Assembly: GCA_001898825.1 (NCBI GenBank)
Contig: MKVK01000051.1
Coordinates: forward strand, 226,456-260,196
Direction: 5' to 3'
Source: Magnetospirillum sp. 64-120
GTDB lineage: Bacteria > Pseudomonadota > Alphaproteobacteria > Rhodospirillales > Magnetospirillaceae
Length of the DNA: 33,741 nt
Shown here: piece after piece, positions 1 to 7,553 of the stretch
How the letters are laid out: each line of letters begins with the position of its first letter
How positions within the stretch are numbered: the stretch's first letter is position 1
Made by a program: the position numbers and the translations under genes
The notes under the pieces: generated by a model
What the model saw: the letters and a program-made list of their open reading frames with translations, nothing else
What the model was told of the DNA's origin: nothing
Databases searched by the model: none

Positions 1-1
1 G

Positions 2-160
2 GCCCTGGCACCGCAGACCAGGGTGTTCGAAATCAAGCCCGGCCCCTATGTCCCCGGCCTCTTCTGTGATTGGGCCCCGGAAGAAGGCGACGCGCGGGCA
101 CAAGCCTGCCTGGACTGGCTGGAACGGGCACAAAGGGGGGAAAATTTCGACCATGGCTGA
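2..160 (+). CDS. C-terminal end of an unidentified protein
   Basis: An open frame enters from the left edge and ends at a TGA at 158-160, giving the last 52 residues of a protein whose start lies outside the window. The visible part contains KPGPYVPGLFCDW and ends CLDWLERAQRGENFDHG. Its last 8 bases overlap the ATG of pseC (153), so the two genes are probably translationally coupled and in one operon. Position suggests a role in the same sugar or flagellin-modification pathway, but I do not recognise the family and assign no function. Confidence 0.6.
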   Translation, partial: ALAPQTRVFEIKPGPYVPGLFCDWAPEEGDARAQACLDWLERAQRGENFDHG

Positions 161-1355
161 TCTTCCCTTCCTGCCCTATGGCCGGCAAAACATCGATGAA
201 GACGATATCGCCGCGGTGGTTCAGGTCCTGCGCAGCGATTACCTGACTACCGGTCCCGCCAGCGCCCAATTCGACGAAAAATTGGCGCAAGCCGTCGGCG
301 CCAAACATGCCATCGGCTGCGCCAACGGTACCGCCGCCTTGCACATGGCCGCTTTGGCTTTGGCTTTGGGGCCGGGTGACTGCGTCATCGTCCCCGCCAT
401 CACCTTCACCGCCACCGCCAATGCCGCCCGTTTCGTCGGTGCCCAGGTGGAATTCGCCGATGTGGACCCACATAACGGATTGATGCGGGTGGAAGACGCC
501 CGCGCCGCCATCACCCGCGCTCAATCCAAGGGGTGGAAGGTCCGCGCCCTTTTCCCGGTGCACCTGGCCGGCCAAGTCTGTGATATGGCCGGTCTGGCCC
601 AACTGGCGCGCGAGCATGACCTAACGATTGTTGAAGACGCCTGCCACGCCATCGGCGGAATTTTTGATGGCCATCGGGTCGGCGACGGCACCTTTTCGGC
701 CATGGCGGTGTTTTCCTTCCATCCGGTCAAGACCGTGGCCATGGGAGAAGGCGGCGCCGTCGTCACCAATGACGACGCCTTGGCGCAGAAACTGCGCGAC
801 CTGCGCAGCCACGGGATCACCCGCGATGCGGCACGCTTTCGGCGCCCGGATCTGGCCTTTGACGCCGATGGCAAGACCAATCCCTGGCATTACGAGATGC
901 TGGATCTGGGTTTCAATTACCGGCTGTCCGACATCGCCTGCGCCCTGGGTCTGTCGCAGCTGACCAAACTGCCCGCCTTCGTCGCCCGCCGCGCCCGCTT
1001 GGTCGCCCGTTATGACCGCCTGCTGGCGCCGCTGGCGCCGCTGCTGTTCCCCACCAACCGTCAGCCCCGGCAAAATCCCGGCTGGCACCTTTATGTCGCC
1101 CTGGTGGACTTCCCAGCCCTGGGACGGAGCAGGACCCAGTTGATGGAAAGCCTGCGGGCCAGGGGCGTCGGCACCCAGGTGCACTACATCCCGGTGCCGC
1201 ACCAACCCTATTACGTCGACCTTTACGGCCGCCCCGACCTGCCGGGGACCGAAGCCTATTTCCAACATTGCCTTAGCTTGCCGCTGTATCCCGGTCTTAG
1301 CGACGACGACCAGGACCGGGTGGTGGACGCCCTGTTCCAGGAATTGCGCCCATGA
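153..1355 (+). CDS. pseC: UDP-4-amino-4,6-dideoxy-N-acetyl-beta-L-altrosamine transaminase (PseC)
   Basis: This is a 400-residue PLP enzyme of the DegT/DnrJ/EryC1/StrS aminotransferase fold. In the CMP-pseudaminic acid pathway PseC transfers an amino group from glutamate to the 4-keto sugar made by PseB. Visible motifs are YLTTGP near residue 30, GCANGTAALH (55-64), EDACHAIGG (161-169, whose Asp contacts the PLP ring nitrogen in this family) and FSFHPVKTVAMGEGG (187-201), with Lys193 as the expected PLP lysine. I chose the ATG at 153 because MADLPFLPYGRQNI is the usual N-terminus and a purine-rich GGGGGG lies upstream at 135-140; an in-frame ATG at 48 would add 35 unrelated residues. The gene overlaps pseG by ATGA. 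The adjacent pseG separates it from other sugar aminotransferases of the same fold. Confidence 0.92.
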   Translation: MADLPFLPYGRQNIDEDDIAAVVQVLRSDYLTTGPASAQFDEKLAQAVGAKHAIGCANGTAALHMAALALALGPGDCVIVPAITFTATANAARFVGAQVEFADVDPHNGLMRVEDARAAITRAQSKGWKVRALFPVHLAGQVCDMAGLAQLAREHDLTIVEDACHAIGGIFDGHRVGDGTFSAMAVFSFHPVKTVAMGEGGAVVTNDDALAQKLRDLRSHGITRDAARFRRPDLAFDADGKTNPWHYEMLDLGFNYRLSDIACALGLSQLTKLPAFVARRARLVARYDRLLAPLAPLLFPTNRQPRQNPGWHLYVALVDFPALGRSRTQLMESLRARGVGTQVHYIPVPHQPYYVDLYGRPDLPGTEAYFQHCLSLPLYPGLSDDDQDRVVDALFQELRP

Positions 1356-2314
1356 TCGTCGCCATCCATGCCGATGCCGGTCCCGGCGTGGGATTGGGAC
1401 ACGTGGCGCGCTGCACGGGACTGGCCCTGGCGTTGCGTCGTCATGGCATCATTCCGGTGATGCTGAACGCCGCCGGGTCGGCGCTGACCGCCCATTTCAG
1501 CAGCCATGCCCTGGCCGAACTGCGTTGCGAGGTCAGTGTCGCCTCCCTTCAGCATGCGGTCCAGCGGGTCGGCGCCCAAGCTCTGGTGGCCGATTCCTAT
1601 CGCCTGGACCGCCTGGATTTACGCAGGGCCTGTGCCGGTCTGAAGCTGGTGTGGTTCGACGACACCGCGACCCAGCCGCTGGCGGCGGACATGGTCGTCA
1701 ACGGCTCGGTGGCGGCCGCCACCCTGCCCTATGACCTGCCCCAGGGCTGTGTCGGCCTGTTGGGCGCAGATTATCAGGTGGTGCGCCCCGGCATCGTCGC
1801 CCGTGACCGACCGGGTCCGGTGCGGCGCTTGCTGGTCACCTATGGCGGTGCCGATCCCAAGGGTGTGGGCCCCCGTCTGGCGATGGTTCTGCCCGACACC
1901 GTCGCCGTGGATTTCGTCGTCGGCCCCTTCGCCGATATTCCCGGCAACCTGCCGCCCCATGTCGTCGTCCACAAGGCGCCGTCGGATTTGCTGCCCCTGA
2001 TCGAGCGGGCCGATCTGGCGCTGTGCGCCGGCGGCCAAACCCTGTTCGAGCTGGCGGCGGCCAAGTTGCCCGCCGTCACCATCGGCATCGGTGAAGACCA
2101 GCGCCCCAATCTGGAAACCTTAAGCCGCAAAGGCGCCATCTTGTTCGCCGGCTGGGTCGATTCGGCGGAATTCCAGACGGACCTGGACCAGGCGCTGAAC
2201 AAGGCGTTGACCGACGCGGCCCTGCGCCACGATCTGGCCGCCAAGGCCCATGCCCTGGTGGACGGCCACGGCGCCGACCGTATCGCCGCCGCCATCAGAA
2301 CCTTGCTGGCTTAG
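1352..2314 (+). CDS. pseG: UDP-2,4-diacetamido-2,4,6-trideoxy-beta-L-altropyranose hydrolase (PseG)
   Basis: This 320-residue protein is a GT-B-fold nucleotide-sugar hydrolase that removes UDP from the bis-acetamido sugar, giving the substrate for the pseudaminic acid synthase PseI. The N-terminus MIVAIHADAGPGVGLGHVAR has the family G-x-G-H-x-x-R motif, with His17 at the position of the catalytic base known in Campylobacter PseG. A nucleotide-binding stretch LCAGGQTLFELAA lies in the C-terminal half. It starts on the ATGA overlap with pseC. Its TAG stop (2312-2314) overlaps the TAA stop of the convergent DUF971 gene (2311-2313), so there is no room for a terminator between them. Other pse genes (B, F, H, I) are not in the window. 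Confidence 0.9.
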   Translation: MIVAIHADAGPGVGLGHVARCTGLALALRRHGIIPVMLNAAGSALTAHFSSHALAELRCEVSVASLQHAVQRVGAQALVADSYRLDRLDLRRACAGLKLVWFDDTATQPLAADMVVNGSVAAATLPYDLPQGCVGLLGADYQVVRPGIVARDRPGPVRRLLVTYGGADPKGVGPRLAMVLPDTVAVDFVVGPFADIPGNLPPHVVVHKAPSDLLPLIERADLALCAGGQTLFELAAAKLPAVTIGIGEDQRPNLETLSRKGAILFAGWVDSAEFQTDLDQALNKALTDAALRHDLAAKAHALVDGHGADRIAAAIRTLLA

Positions 2315-2769
2315 CCGCAACCACACCCGCCACCACCACTCGCGCTGCCACCACCACAGCCGCCAGCAGGCTTGGCCGGGCCGGCATTGGTGGCGTTGGG
2401 GTGACGCGACAGGCCGGCTTGGTCCAGCGCCGCCAAATATTCGGCCATCAGCCGATCCTGGTCCTGGCCCAGTTGATACAGGTAGTCCCAGGTGTAGATG
2501 CCGGAGTCGTGCAGGTCGTCGAAGACGATCTTGATGGCGTAGTTGCCCACCGCCTCGACCCCGATGATTCCCACATGGCTGCGCCCGGCCACCAGCTTCT
2601 TTTCGTCGGGGCCGTGCCCCTGAACCTCGGCCGAGGGGCTTTCCACCCGCAGCAACTCGGCCGGAATGGCAAAGCTTTGGCCGTCGTCGAAGCTGATGTC
2701 CAGGCGCTTTTCCGCCTTCTTCACCTTGATCTCGGTGGGATTGTGCTGGTTACCGTAAGCCTGGGTCAT
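2311..2769 (-). CDS. DUF971 (GBBH-like N-terminal domain) protein with Gly/Cys-rich tail
   Basis: This 152-residue protein starts at the ATG at 2769 (MTQAYGNQHNPTEIKV). An in-frame upstream start would run through the preceding gene. Residues from about 10 to 105 are a DUF971 domain, related to the N-terminal part of gamma-butyrobetaine hydroxylase and often found near Fe-S and Mrp/ApbC genes; its key pieces are DGQSFAIPAELLR and KIVFDDLHDSGIYTWDYLY. The exact function is not known. The C-terminus after about residue 130 is unusual, low in complexity and rich in Gly, Ser and Cys, ending GGGGCGCG. The gene is last in the thioredoxin-LON-Trm112-DUF971 run, 4 nt after the Trm112 stop. Confidence 0.85.
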   Translation of the reverse strand: MTQAYGNQHNPTEIKVKKAEKRLDISFDDGQSFAIPAELLRVESPSAEVQGHGPDEKKLVAGRSHVGIIGVEAVGNYAIKIVFDDLHDSGIYTWDYLYQLGQDQDRLMAEYLAALDQAGLSRHPNATNAGPAKPAGGCGGGSASGGGGCGCG

Positions 2770-2773
2770 GGTC

Positions 2774-2968
2774 TCACCCCACATTATCCAAGGAACGCGC
2801 TTCGTCGGGCAGCATGATGGGAATGCCGTCACGGATGGGATAGGCCAGTCCGGCCTTGTCGCTGATCAGTTCGTTATGATCACGGTCATAACGAAGCGGG
2901 CCTTTCGACACTGGACAAACCAGGATTTCCAACAATTTCGGATCGATGGCGACGACGCGCTCGGACAT
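2774..2968 (-). CDS. Trm112-family protein (UPF0434/YcaR type)
   Basis: This 64-residue protein has the short Trm112-like fold. The core reads [18 protein letters not shown] with a single Cys at 18, followed by [26 protein letters not shown], which is typical of bacterial YcaR-like members. In eukaryotes and archaea Trm112 activates methyltransferases; the bacterial role is less clear. The start is supported by AGGAGA eight bases upstream, which overlaps the TAG stop of the LON-domain gene (2978-2980) and indicates coupled translation. Confidence 0.9.
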   Translation of the reverse strand: MSERVVAIDPKLLEILVCPVSKGPLRYDRDHNELISDKAGLAYPIRDGIPIMLPDEARSLDNVG

Positions 2969-2977
2969 GGTCTTCTC

Positions 2978-3607
2978 CTAATGACGAATGGTTTCGCCGG
3001 CTTCGCTCAAAACCGCCATCTCGAAGATGGCGATCATCATGCGGGCCCGTTCCCCCAGGCTGGGGGCTTCCAGCAGGGCCTGCTTCTCCTCGGGCGACAA
3101 GGGGGCGGCCATGGCCAGGGTGGTGATCAATTCGCGGTCGTTGGACGCATCCAGCTTGGCCATGTCCGACGCCAACCCGTTTTGCGCCAGACAAGCGGTC
3201 ACCGCGCCGACCAGCCGACGGCGGTCGAAGACCGGGTCGGGTTCGCCGGCCAGATCGGCGGCATAGGGGGCGTAGTCTGTCAGCACCCGGCGGTAGCCGG
3301 ACTTTCCCTCGATCTCACCGGCGACACGGAAACGGCTGACCCCCTGGCAGGTGATCAGATAGCGACCGTCGCCGGTTTCACCAAAGGCGACGATGCGGGC
3401 CAAGGTCCCCACCGAATAAAGCCCCGGCGCCGGTCCATCGCCGGACGCCGTAGGCTGGACCAGGGCCAGCAGCCGCCCCGAGCCCAAGGCGTCGTCGGTC
3501 ATGGCCAGATAACGCGGTTCGAACACCGTCAGCGGCAGACGCCCACCCGGCAGCAAAAGAGCCCCAGGGACGGCGAAAACCGGCAGGACGGCGGGAAGCT
3601 GGGTCAC
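2978..3607 (-). CDS. LON peptidase substrate-binding domain protein
   Basis: This 209-residue protein consists of a stand-alone LON N-terminal (substrate-binding) domain, without the ATPase or protease parts of Lon. The signature is LPVFAVPGALLLPGGRLPLTVFEPRYLAM at residues 8-36, and ARIVAFGETGDGRYLITCQGVSRFRV follows near residue 70. The start codon is GTG at 3607, chosen because it places the domain at the usual distance from the N-terminus. It overlaps the TGA of the upstream thioredoxin gene (GTGA). A link to protein quality control is inferred from the chaperone-like neighbour. Confidence 0.88.
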   Translation of the reverse strand: MTQLPAVLPVFAVPGALLLPGGRLPLTVFEPRYLAMTDDALGSGRLLALVQPTASGDGPAPGLYSVGTLARIVAFGETGDGRYLITCQGVSRFRVAGEIEGKSGYRRVLTDYAPYAADLAGEPDPVFDRRRLVGAVTACLAQNGLASDMAKLDASNDRELITTLAMAAPLSPEEKQALLEAPSLGERARMMIAIFEMAVLSEAGETIRH

Positions 3608-4527
3608 GAGAACAGCAACGCCGACAAACGGCGGCGTCCCCGCAGGGTCACCGGATGACCACCGCCCAAGGCTTCGAAGATCTTCAACAACTGCTTGCGG
3701 GCCGCTTCCTCGTTCCAGGCACGGTCACGGCCGAACAGATCCAGAAGCTCGTCCACCGCCGCTTCCACCTCACCGGAACCATAATAGGCCATGGCCAAGT
3801 CAAGGCGGGCCTGGTGGTCGTCGGGATTGTCGGCCAGACGACGACGCAGGCCGGCGGCTTCCCCTGCCCCGGCGGCTGACACCTTATGCAGTTCCAAGGC
3901 GGTCTTGACCGCCGCCACTTCGGCATTCTTGGCCAGTTCGGGCGGCAACTGAGCCAGCATCTGGGCCACCGTGTCGAAATCACCCACCGCCATCAGGCAG
4001 CGCAGCAAGCCGGCCATGGCCGGGCCGTTATTGGGGTCCTCGCCCAAAATCTGCTGAAAGGCCTGGGCCGCGGTTTCGGCGTCGCCTTCGGCCAGCAGGG
4101 CCTTGGCCTCTTCCAGCAGGTCGGCCAGGGTCGGCTGCGCCGCCCCCTTGGTCAAACCCTGGACGAAGGCCCGCAGCTGGCTTTCCGGCTGAGCCCCGGT
4201 GAAGCCGTCCACCGGCCGGCCATTGGCGAAGGCATAGACCGTCGGTACCGACTGGATGCGCAATTGCGCCGCCAGTTCCTGGTTCTTGTCCACGTCGATC
4301 TTGACCATGCGTACGGCTCCACGGGCTTCCCGCACGATCTTTTCCAACGCCGGACCCAATTGCTTGCAGGGGCCGCACCAGGTGGCCCAGAAGTCGACGA
4401 TGACCGGAACCTTCAGCGACGCTTCGATGACGTCGACGGAAAAGGTTTCGGTCGAGCCGTCCTTGATCAGGTCGCCGGCGGCCGGAGCGTTGGCGGCGGG
4501 GGTTCCGGAACCGATGATGAAATCCAT
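3604..4527 (-). CDS. Thioredoxin-TPR co-chaperone (CnoX/YbbN family)
   Basis: This 307-residue protein has a thioredoxin domain (about 28-135) followed by a helical TPR-like region (about 140-305) with repeated Ala-rich helices. This is the architecture of E. coli CnoX (YbbN), which protects clients from oxidation and passes them to DnaK or GroEL. The active site is intact, WCGPC at 50-54, unlike E. coli CnoX, which has a changed site; similar CXXC members are known in alphaproteobacteria. SVPTVYAFANGRPVDGF carries the cis-proline. It is cytoplasmic, with no signal peptide. It is the first gene of the four-gene minus-strand run and diverges from tRNA-Gly. Confidence 0.88.
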   Translation of the reverse strand: MDFIIGSGTPAANAPAAGDLIKDGSTETFSVDVIEASLKVPVIVDFWATWCGPCKQLGPALEKIVREARGAVRMVKIDVDKNQELAAQLRIQSVPTVYAFANGRPVDGFTGAQPESQLRAFVQGLTKGAAQPTLADLLEEAKALLAEGDAETAAQAFQQILGEDPNNGPAMAGLLRCLMAVGDFDTVAQMLAQLPPELAKNAEVAAVKTALELHKVSAAGAGEAAGLRRRLADNPDDHQARLDLAMAYYGSGEVEAAVDELLDLFGRDRAWNEEAARKQLLKIFEALGGGHPVTLRGRRRLSALLFS

Positions 4528-4632
4528 GACGAGCGCGTGCCTCAGCTACATGAGAAGACCCGCAAAAGATGGGCTGTCAGCGCCCACCACGCAAGGCCAA
4601 AGGCGGCAGTGAATTTTTTTGAAAAAAAGCCC

Positions 4633-4660
4633 TTGACCTGATCTGAAGTTTTGCTATTTT
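4633..4660 (+). promoter_or_regulatory. Sigma-70-type promoter of tRNA-Gly
   Basis: TTGACC (4633-4638) and TATTTT (4655-4660) are separated by 16 bp. A GC-rich stretch follows immediately, a discriminator typical of stable-RNA promoters. Transcription would start near 4667, about 35 bases before the mature tRNA. Confidence 0.65.
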
Positions 4661-4701
4661 CCGGGCCTCCGCAGCGACGAGCCGCGGAACACGCCAAGGA
4701 A

Positions 4702-4776
4702 GCGGGCGTAGCTCAGGGGTAGAGCACAACCTTGCCAAGGTTGGGGTCGAGGGTTCGAATCCCTTCGCCCGCTCCA
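4702..4776 (+). tRNA. tRNA-Gly (anticodon GCC)
   Basis: This is a complete cloverleaf. The acceptor stem GCGGGCG (4702-4708) pairs with CGCCCGC (4766-4772), with T as discriminator base and an encoded CCA at 4774-4776. The D-stem is GCTC/GAGC. The anticodon stem CAACC/GGTTG encloses loop TTGCCAA, with anticodon GCC at 4734-4736 reading GGC. The T-arm carries GGTTCGAAT. It is transcribed alone, with its own promoter upstream and a hairpin terminator downstream. Confidence 0.98.
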
Positions 4777-4791
4777 ATTGGACCAGATGAC

Positions 4792-4816
4792 AGGCCGGCA
4801 TTCTTGCCGGCCTTTG
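4792..4816. terminator. Rho-independent terminator after tRNA-Gly
   Basis: AGGCCGGCA (4792-4800), loop TTCT, then TGCCGGCCT (4805-4813) forms a perfect 9-bp stem followed by a short TTTGT. It sits between the tRNA and the convergent end of the histidine kinase gene (4822), so it may serve both. Confidence 0.75.
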
Positions 4817-4821
4817 TCATT

Positions 4822-6426
4822 TCAGCCCGCCTGCACCGTGAAGAAAAAGGTCGCCCCCTGGCCGGGTGTGGATTCCACCCAGATCCGCCCGCCGAAATTC
4901 TGCACGATCCGCTGGCAGGTCGCCAAGCCGATCCCGGTCCCTGTCCGGTCGCCGGGGGTGTGCAGGCGTTGGAACACCACGAAGATCCGTTCGAAATATT
5001 CGGGGTCGATGCCGATTCCGTTATCGGCCACGGCGAAGCGGACCCAGCCCGGTTGGTCCGGCTTGGCCGTCACCGAGATCGTGGCCGGCCGATCGGGATC
5101 AGCGTATTTCACCGCATTTTCCAACAAGTTCTGGAACAGGCTGACCAGTTGCTGGTGATGCGCCAGAACCCTGGGCAAGGGTTCCGCACAGACCAACTGG
5201 GCCTTGGCGTTCTGCAAAGTCAGGGACAGGTTGTCGGCGGCATTTTCCAAGGCCGCTTGCGCCTCGACCAATTCCAGCCCCACCGGGTTGTTGGACAGCC
5301 GGGCGTAATGCAGAAGGTCCTGGATCATCAGCCACATGCGGTTGCTGCCTTCGACGATGTAGCCGATGAAGTCGTCGGCATCCTCATCCAGACGGCCGCG
5401 ATAGCGCCGGGCCAGCAACTGGGCATAGCTGACCACGTTCCGTAAAGGCGTCTGCAGGTCGTGGGAAGCGATATAGGCAAAACGCTCGAGATCGGCGTTC
5501 GAGCGCTCCAATTCCCTGGATTTGTTCAACAGGGCAATTTCGGCGCGGTCTTGTCCGATCATGTGCATGGCGGCACCGAACGAGACCGCGATCATGGTCA
5601 GAACCACCAAAGCTTCGATAAGCCGGGTGGTCAACGGCACCTGCTGGGCGGTGTCCCAGCCATCCTTGGGGACCGCGGCCATGTGCCAGGTCCCATAGAC
5701 CAAGGTGACGTCGGCCTCGACCGGCGTTTGTTTGAACAACGCCTCGTCGCCCAAGATCATCTCGCCCGCCACCCCTTTGCCGTCCCGGCCGCGAATGGCA
5801 AGCTGAAACGGCAAGTCAGGGTCATCCAGACCGGCTTCCCTGAAGATGGCGGGTATGTCCAAGACGATGTTGGCCATGCCGAAAAACAAACCATCCCGCA
5901 AGAACACCGGATTTCGCAAGACCAGCCCGGTCCCGCCCTGGATCAGGGGGACCGGCCCTTGCATCATCGGCTGGCGGGCGGCGATGGCCTTTTGCACTTG
6001 TTCGTATTGAACGGGAACGTTGCGGAAATCGACCCCGATGATCGATTCGTTGCCTTTTAGCGGATAGGTCATGACGATGACCAGACCACGGCTGACCACG
6101 ATGTTGCGAACACCCTTCTGGTTACGCAGCAGTTCTTCGGCCACCAATTGAAACTGCTCTTCGGTGATCCCTTCATTGGCGACGATTTGCGCCGCCATGC
6201 CGACACTGCGGGCCAAGGGTTCGTTCAACCCTAATTCCAATTTGGCCCGGACCGCCGACAGATGAGCGCCCAAGGCCCCCCTGACCTCTTCCAGACGCCG
6301 CTGCCGCTCGACGCCGTCCACGTAGACCATGACCATGATGGTGACCAACGAAACCAAGGCCGCCAGCAACAAAGGAACGGCTTGAGAGCGACTGAGCAGG
6401 GAGGGCTCGACTGTATCTTGGGCCAT
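4822..6426 (-). CDS. Membrane sensor histidine kinase with CHASE-type periplasmic domain
   Basis: This 534-residue sensor kinase starts at MAQDTVEPSLL. A first membrane helix lies at about 16-36, followed by a periplasmic domain (about 37-268) resembling CHASE domains (GVDFRNVPVQYEQVQKAI and LVLRNPVFL), then a second helix at about 270-289 and a short coiled coil. The HisKA domain has SHDLQTPLRN with phospho-acceptor His322. The ATPase domain has LLENAVKYA (N-box, 434-442), DNGIG (468-472) and TGTGIGLA (495-502). It would sense an external ligand and phosphorylate a response regulator, but none is adjacent, so it is an orphan kinase. A perfect TATAAT lies at 6466-6471 on its strand, with only a weak -35. 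Confidence 0.9.
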   Translation of the reverse strand: MAQDTVEPSLLSRSQAVPLLLAALVSLVTIMVMVYVDGVERQRRLEEVRGALGAHLSAVRAKLELGLNEPLARSVGMAAQIVANEGITEEQFQLVAEELLRNQKGVRNIVVSRGLVIVMTYPLKGNESIIGVDFRNVPVQYEQVQKAIAARQPMMQGPVPLIQGGTGLVLRNPVFLRDGLFFGMANIVLDIPAIFREAGLDDPDLPFQLAIRGRDGKGVAGEMILGDEALFKQTPVEADVTLVYGTWHMAAVPKDGWDTAQQVPLTTRLIEALVVLTMIAVSFGAAMHMIGQDRAEIALLNKSRELERSNADLERFAYIASHDLQTPLRNVVSYAQLLARRYRGRLDEDADDFIGYIVEGSNRMWLMIQDLLHYARLSNNPVGLELVEAQAALENAADNLSLTLQNAKAQLVCAEPLPRVLAHHQQLVSLFQNLLENAVKYADPDRPATISVTAKPDQPGWVRFAVADNGIGIDPEYFERIFVVFQRLHTPGDRTGTGIGLATCQRIVQNFGGRIWVESTPGQGATFFFTVQAG

Positions 6427-6465
6427 GTCTGATCCTGGCTCTGTACTTAAGTATTAAGCTACCCC

Positions 6466-6471
6466 ATTATA
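6466..6471 (-). promoter_or_regulatory. Candidate -10 box of the histidine kinase gene
   Basis: Reading the minus strand, TATAAT is a perfect -10 hexamer 40 bases before the kinase ATG. No good -35 is present at 16-18 bp. Between this box and the gene lies the 10-bp palindrome TACTTAAGTA (6444-6453), which could be an operator. Confidence 0.4.
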
Positions 6472-6498
6472 AACTCAAAAAAGAAGCCCGATCCGCCG

Positions 6499-6527
6499 TT
6501 GACAGGAGATGTTCACACTTTTATGCC
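6499..6527 (+). promoter_or_regulatory. Sigma-70-type promoter of the coiled-coil gene
   Basis: A perfect TTGACA (6499-6504) is followed after exactly 17 bp by TATGCC (6522-6527). The predicted transcript starts near 6534, just ahead of the GGAG ribosome-binding site (6546-6549) and the ATG at 6559. The kinase promoter region lies back to back with it. Confidence 0.6.
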
Positions 6528-6558
6528 TGCACCCCTGTCCCAGCCGGAGCATAAAACC

Positions 6559-6888
6559 ATGACCGACACTGATCGCCTGCTCGCCGAAATCGAGGAATTG
6601 CGCCAGGAAAACGCTGCCCTGCGTGCCGAGATCGAGGAACTGCGGTTCGAAGCCGATCTGGACGCCTGCCATGCCGCCGGCCTGTCGGCCCAGCTGCGCG
6701 CCATTATCGCCGAGGGTGACGCCTGCTCCAACAAGGCCGCCCACCCGCTGTTGGAACGCGCCCCTTATGTGAACGACCGTACCGGCGAGGCGATGACCAA
6801 GACCCGGTCTTATCCGCTATACCGCCAGGCCTTCGACGCTGAAGCGGCCGAATGCGGCATCGAACAGCCGGAAAAGCACCGGGCCTGA
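6559..6888 (+). CDS. Small coiled-coil protein, function unknown
   Basis: This 109-residue protein begins MTDTDRLLAEIEELRQENAAL. Residues 5-38 form a clear coiled coil with two copies of an EIEELR motif and Leu/Ile heptads, so it is probably an oligomeric cytoplasmic protein. The second half has two Cys (DACHAAG and DACSNKAA, preceded by similar D-A-C triplets) and the stretch YVNDRTGEAMTKTRSYPLYRQAF. The start is fixed by GGAG at 6546-6549, nine bases upstream; earlier in-frame starts fall inside the promoter. The gene is monocistronic, with its own strong promoter and a 15-bp terminator. I do not recognise the family. Confidence 0.75.
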   Translation: MTDTDRLLAEIEELRQENAALRAEIEELRFEADLDACHAAGLSAQLRAIIAEGDACSNKAAHPLLERAPYVNDRTGEAMTKTRSYPLYRQAFDAEAAECGIEQPEKHRA

Positions 6889-6920
6889 ACCACGGCCCGA
6901 TATCGCCGGTTTCCGAATAA

Positions 6921-6960
6921 AAAGGCGGGTGGCGCCGAAAGTGCGCCACCCGCCTTTGTT
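6921..6960. terminator. Strong, probably bidirectional, rho-independent terminator
   Basis: A perfect 15-bp stem (6921-6935 with 6943-6957, core GGCGGGTGGCGC) closes a 7-nt loop CGAAAGT. It is followed by TTTGTTTGTT on the plus strand and, in the other direction, by TTTTTATT on the minus strand. It lies between the coiled-coil gene and the convergent YchJ gene. Confidence 0.88.
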
Positions 6961-7057
6961 TGTTGGAAAAACCATCACCATTCTTGATGATGGTATGATC
7001 CAAATCATCTGAATTGTTGGTCAGCCCGCCGGTGCGGCTTGCCGATGCACCGGAACC

Positions 7058-7531
7058 TCACGCCCCGCAGCACTTCTTGAACTTCTTGCCCGAACCACAC
7101 GGGCAAGGATCGTTGCGGCCGACCTTGTCGACCTGACGCTGCTGCGGACGTGGGTTCATCACCCCGTCCACATAGACCCAGCGGCCGTCCAGCTTGCGGA
7201 ACGACGCCAGTTCGTGATGGGCGTAGGGCTTGCCGCGGAAGGTGTAGCGGGCGACGAATTCGACGGAACCGCCATCGCCTTCTTCCGAGGCGCCGCGCAC
7301 CTCCAGGCCATGCCACTTCGCTTCCTTGATCCAGGCCTCGGTTTCCTCGTGATTGTAGTCTTCCTTGGCTTCCGGGGCCAAAGTGTCCTGCAGATAAGTG
7401 GCGTTGGCCTGGGTGAAGGCGGTATAGCGCGACCGCATCAAGGCTTCGGGAGAAGAGGCGGCAGCGCCGGACAGCAGGGGGGCGCAGCACAGATCCAGGC
7501 TTTGGCCCGAACCGCAAGGACAGCTGGTCAT
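7058..7531 (-). CDS. YchJ-family protein with two SEC-C zinc motifs
   Basis: This 157-residue protein has a zinc-binding CxC-type motif at each end: [13 protein letters not shown] at 4-16 and [17 protein letters not shown] at the C-terminus, the latter a classic SEC-C motif as at the end of SecA. Between them is the YchJ/NTF2-like domain ([20 protein letters not shown] to [19 protein letters not shown]). The family's molecular role is not settled. The ATG at 7531 is 22 bases downstream of the stop of the small membrane protein gene, probably one transcript. Confidence 0.88.
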   Translation of the reverse strand: MTSCPCGSGQSLDLCCAPLLSGAAASSPEALMRSRYTAFTQANATYLQDTLAPEAKEDYNHEETEAWIKEAKWHGLEVRGASEEGDGGSVEFVARYTFRGKPYAHHELASFRKLDGRWVYVDGVMNPRPQQRQVDKVGRNDPCPCGSGKKFKKCCGA

Positions 7532-7553
7532 GAAGAAAACCTCGTTGGAGAAA

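Noticed and set aside
1400-1405. Other CACGTG sites (1400, 9503, 24112, 29254, 30932) as parS
   Set aside because: None has the TTT/AAA flanks of parS; they are single hexamers expected by chance.
7029-7053. CCGGTGC/GCACCGG hairpin after the YchJ gene as a terminator
   Set aside because: It has an 11-nt loop and no T-run on the relevant strand, and a much stronger bidirectional terminator lies at 6921-6957.
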